Shown piece by piece: positions 43,099 through 52,448 of a stretch of DNA of 64,000 nt. Below the pieces are notes generated by a model, which was given only the letters and a program-made list of their open reading frames with translations, was not told where the DNA came from and ran no database searches. Within the stretch, counting starts at the first letter, position 1. Every line of letters begins with the position of its first letter. The stretch is from Lolium rigidum (lineage: Eukaryota; Streptophyta; Magnoliopsida; Poales; Poaceae), in the NCBI RefSeq assembly GCF_022539505.1, contig NC_061510.1:95062292-95126291 (forward strand). Direction: 5' to 3'. A program made the translations under genes and the position numbers.

Positions 43099-46000
43099 TT
43101 ACCCGTCACCGGCCGATCGCTCAGTAGCACGAATTTCAGCCAGATCGGTCTTCAGATCGGCTGTGAGGCCTTTTGCTTCCTCTTGAGAGCGAGCAATGAG
43201 GGTTTCCTTGTCTTGGATAAGATGCTTGGTCACCCTGACCCTCTCTTCAAGGTCCTCCAGTTCCTTACGCAGGGTCTCGAGTTCGGCACTATTGGCAGAA
43301 GTGTCAGTTTTGATGTCTAAAGCAGCCTTTTTCTCGTTGAGCTGTTGACACTTTTCTGCAATATCGGCTCTCAACGGAAGCTGGGCGTGACGAAGAATGA
43401 TTCTTTGACGAGCCGACTGCGCCCTTGACCTGAAGACCGACAGAGTCACAGCTGGCCAAAGCTTCACCTGCAGTGTCACCGGGAGATGGGGCTGAATGTC
43501 TTCGAGGATGCCCTTGACTGCCTCAGGGTTTTCAACCAGGGTCTCAACTGAGGAGGAGAGCAAAGCCTTGAGACGCTGGAGCGGACCATGGACCGTGCTA
43601 GGACTTGGCTCTTCACCTGCCTTGGAAGTAGCTGGTTCGATGGATTCAGGATCGAACGTCAGCAAGCTTGAAAGATCACAACCCCGACAGACGAACAAGA
43701 GCAAGTATTAGTATACAACAAAGTAAAGGGTAGAGCCAAGGGAGTGGAGTGTACCTCTCCCAAAGTAGGAGGAGCAGCCGATGTTGTGATAATCGGCTTT
43801 TCCGTGGACTTGGCTAGGTTAGCCACTTGGTCAGCCACGCTCATCGAGGTGGTTAGGTCTAGCGTGGCGGATGGCATCAGTACCTCTTCAACGTCCCCGC
43901 TAGAGGTCTCCTTAGTCTGCAAAAGAAACGGTGAGCTGATCCAAGTAGCAATGGGTCGGCATGGACTGGTGAAGTAATTACATTTGAAACCTCCTGGCTT
44001 GGCGAGGAAACTCGTGGGTCTTTGCAAGCCCTTTTGACGCATCGACGCTTCACGCGTGACCCTGTTTTGATCGGAGCTTGAGGGGCAACAGGCTCGGGAG
44101 TAGACCTTTTCCTGGAAGCCGACGCTGGCGAGTCCGTCTGACTCTGTGTGGTGGATTTCCCGGAGTTGCCCGGGTTCGAGTCCCTTTGACCGGATCGTGC
44201 CTCCCCGCTGGAGTTCTCTTCGGTGGAAGTCTGTAAAAAGAAGTACAAGCATGTTGCAAAAGGCTGGGAGGACGGATAAGTTTAGTCAAGGCACGAGTCG
44301 GCTTACATGCAAGCTTTCTTGGGCAGGAGCTTTGCGCTTCAGGGTCTTTCGGGCAGCTACTTTCCTCACTGCCTTCCTCGCCTGGATTGAGGCTCTGGGG
44401 CGACTGGCCCCGAGGATGCTTTACTCTTGGGAGCCGATTTCGGTGAAATCGGCTGGCTCTGCATTATGACCTTCTTCAGAGGAGGCGAGCTCTGGCAGAA
44501 GAGAACCACCGGGGCTGGTGGAAGGAATTTGAAGGGGGAGCCATCGGCTTGCGTGGGCTCTGGACCATCTTGTTGCTGCCAAGAGATAGAGCCAGGTTAC
44601 AGACAATCATCATGAGCCATTGCAAGAAATTTATATGTAATGGTACCTGGTGTGCAGGAATGTCATATTCGGCATCAAGTTGCTTCAGCAACGGTCCTAG
44701 AGCTCTTCTGTAGGCGTGGGTCTTCCACATGGACCACCAAGTCTCGAAACCATCGGTAGTGATGGTGAAACAGAGGTTGTGAGGAATTGGAATGGCCAGA
44801 GCGTCAAAGAAGGTATAGCACCTTTGGCCGCAAGGATGTCGTGCGGCTCAGCTCTGCTTGCTGTCAGGTGGTGGAGAAAGAAGTGTGGGGGTACTTGCCC
44901 GAGGCCAAGCTGCCGGGCTACTACCACCGGTTTGTAAGACTCATAACCAGGCTTGATGATCCTGTTTGAGGTACTCATGCCAACTGGGAGAAAGCAAGGA
45001 CGGATCATAATGGAGTACAAGTGCCGGGTGCTAGCGTCATCGGCAAAGCTGTCTAACCGGAAGGAGACTGGGTTCTCAAAGTTCTCCGATTCAGTATAAG
45101 GAAAGAACAAGGGGTTGCCCAAGCATTGGAAGAAAATCTTGAACCACTCTGCTGCTTCCTTAGGGATCGGCCTGCTGCCTGGGAGGCTATACAGAGCTTG
45201 GCCATAGCTAGTGCATCGGATCTCCCTCCCATTAGCATCTGGGAAGGTGCAGGTGGCCAAAGGTGGGAAATTTGGGATCTGGTTCTGAAAGTACAGCTGA
45301 GCCCATAACTGAATAAACCACCAGGGGCCTCCTGTTTTAACTGTCTTTTGGGAGAACAGTTTGACAGACATCAGTTGAAGAGATCGATAGACCTCCCCAA
45401 GGAACAGTTTTCCAAGGCCAAGTTGAGTGCCTTTGGCGAGTTCATAGGCCAGGGAAAGGTAATTCTTGGTTGGGGCGAGTGAAGGACCACATAATATGAA
45501 GTGCTCCAGCCAGAAGTTTAAGAAGGCCGTGTGCTCTCTCTCTGTCACAGGGCCTTTGGTTTTCATATAACGCCTGAGGTAGGCGCCCCAGCTTGTACAC
45601 TCTGTTTTAGAGGAAAGGGTGAAAGGGACCTTTGGCAACTTAAAGGCAGAAGGGCTTGAAGATGCAGTGTCCAGGCCTGTGATCATGGCCACGTCCAGCA
45701 GAGTTGGTGTCATGGGGCCATGGCCGAACATGAAGCAATTCAGTGCATTAGACCAAAAGTAGCCGATGGTTTTCAGAATGTTCTCATTCTTTTCAAGGGG
45801 AGACAATGATAATGACAAAGCATCGGCTATCCCTATCGTTTCCCAGGTGGCATAATGAGTTTTAGACACTCTACTGTACCATGCCACCCAACCTTCAGGA
45901 GGATTAGGCCAGGCTCGCAGTGGCCGGCCCGAGAAGTCGATCTAGATTCTGGTTCACGAAGGGGATTCTATTGGCCTCGCATGAGATTAAGTGAGCGGGA

Positions 46001-46208
46001 CTCTCGGAAGAACGGGGGCCAAGATACATAGAATTTGGGAGAGAAGGATGCGGCAGCAGGATGTGTAAAACCTAAAATTAATAACAGAATAGGACATTAA
46101 TTCAGGTGTTTGCTGTTTAATCCTAACATTCATTTGATTGGCGAAGAGGCGGTTGAGGATTACCTTCAGACCGGAGACTATGGCGTTGGCGTTGGGTGAT
46201 TCCGCCAT
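43099..46208 (-). pseudogene. antisense plant-mobile-domain gene of element G
   Basis: On the minus strand, ATG at 46208 gives MAESPNANAIVSGLK, a donor at 46163 and an acceptor before 46071. The large exon (to about 44640) has PPEGWVAWYSRVSKTHYATW, IGYFWSNALNCFMFGHGPMT and TLLDVAMITGLD. This is the typical N-terminal part of the plant mobile domain (aminotransferase-like PMD), known from MAIN/MAIL proteins and from transposons. Further exons end in a coiled coil (SAELETLRKELEDLEERVRV) near 43300-43100. One extra T near 45910 and another shift near 44775 break the frame, and exon borders after 44640 are uncertain. In hosts, PMD proteins act in silencing and genome stability; its role here is unknown. 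It lies opposite to gag and next to the 3' LTR. Confidence 0.72.
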
Positions 46209-46540
46209 TTGATGCGTTGTGGAGTTGGGACGGCGCGGTTAAGATCTGAGGTTCGTGGAGCTGCCTGGGCGGCGATTTGGGGATCTAAGTTTGCTTTCTC
46301 AGACGGAGGTCGTAGGTTACCGTTTGGAGGGGCAATCAGGTTGGCCTTACTCGTGTTTTATGGTAGAGGCCGATGCGATGCCATCAGCTCTTTTGGGGAT
46401 TGTTTGACTTTGACTATCGGCAAAATTAACTGGAAACGCTTCTTCATTAATAAGGAGGTTTTTACAATGAAGAGCCGATTGCTCAAGGGAGGAAGAACAA
46501 AAGAAGAGCTGATTGCTCAGGAACTGCTAGCCCTACACTA

Positions 46541-47011
46541 CTAATCCTCGCTGGCCTCGTCGTCGGCATCGTAGCTGCCGTCGGCGCTGCTTCCGGAGAG
46601 TTCCTCGTCGCTGCTGCCCCAGCCCTCGGCCGGAGCCTCTTCCTCCTCGTCATCATCATCGTCTTCGCTGTCCGCCCAAGCGCGGAAGCACTTCGCCGGC
46701 GGATACCCAGCGGAGGAGGAGGAGTCATCATCTTCCTCTTCCTCCTCTTCCTCCTCTTCTTCTTCTTCCTCCTCCTCGTTGGAGGAGGTGGAGTTCGCCC
46801 AGGAGTGGAGGTCGTCCTCGCTCTCGCTTTCCAGCTCCCCTTCGATGAGGAACTGGAGGTCATCATCCCCATCGGTCAGGGGTAAGTCACCATCTGACCC
46901 GACGAGGGCCTCGGGTGGGCCATCTGGCACGCAGTCAAAGTTCCACTCTTGCTCGCTCGAGGAAGAACATTGGAAAGAAAGGCCTGATGAGGCGGATGAA
47001 GAGGAAGACAT
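46541..47011 (-). CDS. small acidic ORF upstream of the antisense PMD gene
   Basis: This 156-codon frame on the minus strand begins MSSSSSASSGLSFQCSSSSE. It is almost all Ser, Asp and Glu, with an uninterrupted run of Glu encoded by a (GAG/GAA)n tract (about 46735-46790). Aromatic residues occur at GYPPAKCFRAWADSE. It starts about 300 bases from the 3' LTR and ends about 330 bases before the PMD start codon. No domain is recognised. It may be a first antisense ORF or a separate exon; a simple-repeat origin is possible, so coding status is uncertain. Confidence 0.45.
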   Translation of the reverse strand: MSSSSSASSGLSFQCSSSSEQEWNFDCVPDGPPEALVGSDGDLPLTDGDDDLQFLIEGELESESEDDLHSWANSTSSNEEEEEEEEEEEEEEEDDDSSSSAGYPPAKCFRAWADSEDDDDDEEEEAPAEGWGSSDEELSGSSADGSYDADDEASED

Positions 47012-47292
47012 TGCTACAGGGAAAGAGGGTTTTTTGGTGCCGATGGTTGGAACAGAACAAGGGGATGAAGAGGCGAGCCGTTCGGCACAGTTAAATAAAA
47101 GGGATATGGTGGAGATTCAATACCACAGCAGTTTCCGAGGAAGTGGTGCCCAGAGAAAAAAAAAATTTGCCAGGTCACGCAGAGAAGTTGAGAAGGCAAG
47201 GCATCATGATGAAGGATACTGCGACGGTTCTGCTCTGCCAACGACATGACCCGACGAAGAAAAAGCAGAGTGATTTTGGAATTAACATTTCC

Positions 47293-47309
47293 AAAACTAG
47301 GGGGGCATG
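47293..47309 (+). other. polypurine tract of element G
   Basis: AAAACTAGGGGGGCA directly precedes the 3' LTR. Confidence 0.7.
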
Positions 47310-48466
47310 TGTTATCACCAGAATTTGACCGGATCAGAGGTGGGCCGCGATTAAGATGGGCTTGAAGGATATACACGGAAGATATACATGAATCGGCCTT
47401 GTGTACAAAGTTTGGGCTAGTTTGCCCGTGTATCTGTAAATATAGTAGGATACGTGTCGGTTAGATAGAACTTGGCTCGTGCACGGTTGGGATTATTCCC
47501 ACGTTAGAAAGTCTACGGACTATAAATATGTATCTAGGGTTATTGAGAAAGACAACAATCACGTTCATCACAAACCAATCTAGGCGCATCGCCAACCCCT
47601 TTGTTTCGAGGGTTTCTTCCGGTAAGCATCATGCTGCCTAGATCGCATCTTGCGATCTAGGCGATAACGTTTATTCGTTGTTCATGCGTTGCTCGTCGTT
47701 GAAGCCTTGTTGATGGCGAGCAGCGTAGTTATCATAGATGTGTTAGGGTTAGCATTGTTTCATCGTGTTACATGCTTTCGTCCATGCAACCCTTAGACGT
47801 CTAGCCGCCCTTACACCTATCTTAGGTGTAAGGGCGGCACCCGCTTGATCATTGTTTAGCGGATCCGATCCGTTATGATTGCTCCTTGCTCTTCAAGGAT
47901 TAGTTTAATATCTACATAGTTAGGCCTTGCAAACGGATTGAAGGATCCGGTAGCACGTAGGGTGTAGTTTGCTAGCCCTAGATAAGATGTTCCGGGATCA
48001 ACTCCATGTTGGTTTTAGGCCTTGTCTAGGGTTGGTTTATCATCACCGTGCGTGGCTGCCGAGCTCAATCACGCGTAGGATGTTCCGATTATGTGGTGAA
48101 AACCCTAAATCGTCGTAGGTCGTTTTAGCTTTATATTGATCAAGCGGGACCACCATGTGATCGTAGACCTCATACGAACCATGGGTGGATCGGCTCCTTG
48201 AGCCGATTCACGAGACAACCCGAGAGCCGATCGAGGCTCATATTTAATGTTTACGTGTATACCATGCAGGAAACTAAGCGAAGCAAATCCATCACCTTCC
48301 TGATCAGGTATAGGTCAGGTGGCACGCCCTTGCACCAGCATCGGACATGCGTGCCGAGTCTTTGCGGGCCGTCGCTCGAGGGACCAGGGCCAGCCGCAGC
48401 TCTGGGAGCCTCCCGGCTCTACTGTGTTGCCCGTCGTTGCTCGCCGGTGGGTTTCTGACCGCAACA
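47310..48466 (+). repeat. 3' LTR of element G
   Basis: A 1157-base copy of 38022-39181 with few differences, followed by AGGAT. Confidence 0.9.
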
Positions 48467-49906
48467 AGGATATCGACCGAGCTTCCGCCGCGGGCGAACG
48501 AGGTCCTAACTAGGGCTTGTCAGAGGTTGACACGACAGCAGTGGTACACTCAGAAGCATATGTGCATTGGTCACTTCAAGGCTGGGCATGGCAAGAGGGT
48601 CAAGAAGGCTGACAATATCAGGGAGGATCATGAGATGACGAAGGATGATTACATGAGGGTAAGTAAATTGTCAATGAGATTCTATGTTGATGCATAGTTG
48701 GGATTGCATTATATATTCTTCAAATGAGTTTTGATTTTTAAGGTTATGGCCATGTGGTGCGAAAATAAAGAAGACACGTGAGGCGTTGGTTACGAGGTGG
48801 GTCGGCGAAGATGCCGACTTCAAAGCCAAGAGAGAGCGGAACCAGGCAAACCGCGGCACCAGAGGAACACACAGTGCGGGAAGCCGCAACACCGAGCGCT
48901 ACAGGAAGCACATGGTACATATATACATGGAACAACTTGCATTTATTTTCCAACATATTCCTACTTGATACACATACCATTTCTTTTGCGATGCAGGAGG
49001 TGCAACTCAGGGAGCCTTACCGAGTTGGGAGGGTGGCATAAGATGAAGCTGAAGCAGCCCGATCTGAGCCAGCATCAGCCCTCACTGCCCGAGTACTTCG
49101 GCTATACCGAATCAGAGTTGGACAAGTACTGATCGGCGGCCAAGGCTTTTCATCTGGAGGTGGATGACCCTATTTAGGAGGAAACCGACGTGGTGGCGTT
49201 GATGGTGGCGAAGCACGGAATGGAGCATGGTCATACGAAGATTCTCCGTGGGGTGATCAACGCAAGAAGACCCTCACGCAGATCAAGGCTACCTTCACCG
49301 CCGGCGATCCCCCTTTCGCACCTCCTCGACACCGTCGTTCCGATGTAAGTTTTTCAAATTTTCATCTTCTTTCCAACATTCATTCCTAAATGGCTAAGTT
49401 GACGAGACTCCTTATTTTTGAAATTGTAGGCTGAGTTTGAGGCGGCCTAGGCGGCCGCTTATGAGAATTATTTGGCGGTTGTAGCCGAGTGGGACCTTTA
49501 GAGAGGGGCATGGGAATAGTACGAGGAGATGACGAGCCAAGTAAGTTCCAATCTTTATGGTTGCAAGATAAGTCCCACTTCCCCTAGTTTGAACCTTGAT
49601 TTCTGCAACGCTTGACATCTAAACTAGTTTGCAGGCGCTCAAAGTGTATTTCTCGACTGGAGAGAGGATCCCATTTTGGAAGAGCAACCCCCTAAGCCGG
49701 GGCCGATTCCAGTGTGCCCATCTAGGGAAGCTTTCGCGAGCACATACTACACACGATCTGGTAAGTTCTGTGCCTAACCATTTGTCACCGCTTTCCTGTT
49801 ACATGGCTAAGATGCTAACTCTTGCTCAAACATATAGGAAACAGGATGTTTGCGTAATCGACCCTCTCCGAGTTTGTCGCGTGAGGGCACACCAATGCAC
49901 CCATTT
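48467..49906 (+). pseudogene. CACTA (En/Spm) ORF fragment, Transposase_24-like
   Basis: Exon pieces read STELPPRANEVLTRACQR, HGKRVKKADNIREDHEMTKD and, after an intron with donor AGG|GTAAGT near 48659, MAMWCENKEDT. RWVGEDADFKAKRERNQANR and THSAGSR follow, then a later piece with PPKPGPIPVCPSREAFASTY. The order and motifs (tryptophan/lysine core, NRA..., GS...S) match the second protein of plant CACTA elements (Ptta/En/Spm, Transposase_24). Stops such as that after CENKEDT and frame changes make it a pseudogene. It is split on the left by element G and cut by the gap on the right. Confidence 0.6.
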
Positions 49907-50006
49907 NNNNNNNNNNNNNNNNNNNNNNNNNNNNNNNNNNNNNNNNNNNNNNNNNNNNNNNNNNNNNNNNNNNNNNNNNNNNNNNNNNNNNNNNNNNNNN
50001 NNNNNN
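49907..50006. other. assembly gap of 100 N
   Basis: 100 N between the CACTA fragment and the RNase H of element T, again joining unrelated sequences. Confidence 0.95.
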
Positions 50007-50365
50007 CTATCATTGACTGCGTCACATTGGTTCATAACTTGCTGAGCCACCAACTGTGAGTCGCCAAAGATTTTTAGTCGAGTTGCACCGCAAGCTTTCG
50101 CCATCTTCATCCCGTGTATGAGGGCTTCATATTCTGCTTCATTGTTAGATGCGTTAGGGAACGTCATCCGAAGGATATACTTCAATTTGTCGCCTTCAGG
50201 TGATATAAGTACTACTCCTGCGCCAACTCCTTCTACTCTCTTGGACCCGTCGAAATTCATGGTCCAGGTTCTCGACAAGTCGCGGGGTCCTGTGTTTTGC
50301 GGCTCCATCCATTCTGCGATGAAGTGCGGCGAGAACTTGCGACTTGATTGCTTTTCTTTTTTCAT
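50007..50365 (-). pseudogene. RNase H domain of element T, cut by gap
   Basis: The minus-strand frame contains TWTMNFDGSKRVEGVGAGVV, NEAEYEALIHGMKMAKACGA and KIFGDSQLVAQQV. The catalytic Asp (NFDGS), Glu (NEAEYEAL) and Asp (FGDSQL) of RNase H are in order. The domain degrades the RNA strand of the RNA-DNA hybrid. It runs into the N gap, and integrase is not seen. Confidence 0.85.
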
Positions 50366-50462
50366 ACGTGATGTCCCGAGGGAAAGTTCTATTCCCCAAA
50401 GGGAGACACGACCGTAACTTCTGGATTGTTTAGTATATTTGACAAGGGAGCTTCATTGACCA

Positions 50463-51821
50463 CTATGATCGGGTGTGCCGAAAAATAGTGGCGCAATTTT
50501 CGTGCTTGTTGTGAACACTCTGTATGCTAGCTTTTGGTGCGAGGGTACCTTTGTTTTGATGGCGACAAAACTTCGGCGACGAAGTATACGGCCTCTGTAC
50601 TCCGTGGAGTTTTCCTTCTTCTTCTCTTTCGACAACTAGCACCGTGCTTACCACTTGGGGCGTGGCTGCGATATATAGCAGGAGAGGTTCCTTTTCCTTC
50701 GGCGCCACCAAAATTGGTGGTGTCGAGATTGTGCGCTTCAAATCTTCGAAAGCTCTATCTGCTTCTTCGTTCCACTGGAATTTCTCCCCTTGCTTTATCA
50801 AAGCGTAGAACGGTAGTGCTTTTTCTCCCAGCCTGGCGACGAATCTACTTAATGTTGCGACTCGCCCAGTTAACTGTTGTATTTCTTTCAACTTTGTTGG
50901 CTTTCTCATTGTTACGATAGCTTGTATTTTATCGGGATTTGCTTCAATCCCTCTTGCTGAGACTAGAAACCCAAGAAGTTCTCCTGCTGGGACGCCAAAG
51001 GAACACTTCGTCGGGTTCAACTTGAGGCAAAATTTGTTAAGGTTGTCAAAAGTTTCCTTGAGATCCTCGATCAGTGTTGTCCCCTTTTTTGACGTTATGA
51101 CGACATCGTCGATATATACTTGCACGTTTTTTCCAATCTGTGTCGCCAAACACTTCTGCATCATCCTCTGATATGTTGCTCCCGCATTTTTTGACCAAAG
51201 GGCATTGTTACGTAGCAAAACACACCGTAAGGTGTAATAAACGCGGTCTTTACTTCATCTTCTTCTTTCAATCTGATCTGGTTATAACCGGAATATGCGT
51301 CCGGAAGGAAAGACGTTCACATCCAGCCGTGGAGTCGATAATTTGATCGATCCTCGGGAGGGAAAGTGATCCTTTGGACAATGTTTATTGAGACACGTAA
51401 AGTCGACACACATGCGAAGGACTTTAGTGTTCTTTTTTGGCACCATCACTGGGTTAGCTACCCAAGTGGCTTCGGTGGATATCTCTTTGATGAAACCAGC
51501 TTCTCTAAGTCGATCAATTTCTGATAGCATCGCTTTGCGGTTTGGTTCCGAAAAACGTCGCAAAGGTTGTTTGATTGGTCTCGCTAATGGATCCAAGTTT
51601 AGGTGGTGCTCGGCAAGTTCCCTGGGTACTCCTGGCATGTCAGGCTGGACACCATGCGAAGATTTTCCAGTTCTCACGGAGGAACTCGACGAGCGCGCTT
51701 TCCTATGCGATATCCATGTCGTTTGCGATAGATGTCGTCTTTTTCGGGTCCGTCGGGTGAATCCGCACCTCCTTAGAATTTTTCTCGGTATTGAAAGTTG
51801 ATTCTTTATTTGGCCTTCCAA
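50463..51821 (-). pseudogene. reverse transcriptase of element T, frame-shifted
   Basis: Two minus-strand frames together cover the domain. 51821-51282 has PLRRFSEPNRKAMLSEIDRL, EATWVANPVMVPKKNTKVLR and MCVDFTCLNKHCPKDHFP. 51218-50463 has NVQVYIDDVVITSKKG (the YIDD catalytic box), LKLNPTKCSFGVPAGELLGF and the connection domain FEDLKRTISTPPILV. A frameshift and stop near 51280 separate them, and another lies near the end where the RNase H tether begins. It copies RNA to DNA in intact relatives. The order on the minus strand after gag and protease fits Ty3/gypsy. Confidence 0.85.
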
Positions 51822-52028
51822 CGTACGGCGGTACGTCGTAATCAGTCATACTTTTTTATGCCAAATACTCAGCTTGCATCCCAAAAGTTTCTGATAACCG
51901 ATGAAAATCCTTGTCGCACTTATCAGCTAAGGCGAAGCTTCCTTTGGTCGTGATTGGTCCCTTTGGTCCAGGAAATCTCCACAACGGTATGTATAGTGTG
52001 GTACCGCCATAAATCTAGCATATGCTGG

Positions 52029-52394
52029 TCATCCCAACAAAGTGTGGTACTGTGATGGAAAATCCACGACTTCAAATTCCAGCTTCTCGATCCTATAATT
52101 TTCTCGGGTTCCAAACTGAACGTCGAGATTGATCTTCCCCAATGGATAACTTGGTTTCTCCGGTGTGATGTCGTGGAACCTTGTATCTGTCGGCTTCAAG
52201 TTTGCTAAGGATATGTTCATCTTCCTCAATGTATCTGCATACATAAGGTTTAAGCTGCTGCCGCCATCTATGAACACTCGAGAAACATCAAATCCCGCAA
52301 TGACTGCTGGCAGAATAAGTGCTTGATCGCCCTGGTCGAGGAACTTGCTTGCGGATGATCTGCTATGGTGAAGCCAATGTCTTGTCACGACCAA
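52029..52394 (-). pseudogene. aspartic protease of element T
   Basis: The minus-strand frame VSRVFIDGGSSLNLMYADTL has the retropepsin loop, with DGG in place of the usual DTG or DSG; the glycine is kept. SYPLGKINLDVQFG and VVDFPSQYHTLLG follow, matching the C-terminal half of Tat-type proteases. Stops flank both sides, so it is no longer joined to gag or reverse transcriptase. Confidence 0.75.
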
Positions 52395-52448
52395 TTAAGA
52401 TACTCAACTGTTGGTGGAGGCATTTTCTCTGCCATAAACACTGTCGTG

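Larger units (their letters stand above)
38022..48466 (+). mobile_element. complete but defective Tat-type Ty3/gypsy element G
   Basis: This 10445-base element has LTRs of 1160 and 1157 bases (TGTTATCACC...GACCGCAACA). It is flanked by ACGAT and AGGAT, a 5-bp target duplication with one change. On the plus strand it has gag and a retropepsin. Reverse transcriptase, RNase H and integrase are missing between protease and the antisense genes. On the minus strand it has a plant-mobile-domain gene with a coiled-coil tail and an acidic ORF. This fits a non-autonomous Tat-lineage element with antisense extra ORFs. Confidence 0.85.

Noticed and set aside
46209..46544. Plus-strand 111-codon frame next to the PMD start
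   Set aside because: No motif; overlaps the antisense leader and is not conserved in any other part of the window.
46779..47249. Plus-strand Ser/Arg-rich frame opposite the acidic ORF
   Set aside because: It is the complement of the GAG/GAA repeat; the minus-strand frame is longer in context and lies in line with the antisense gene.
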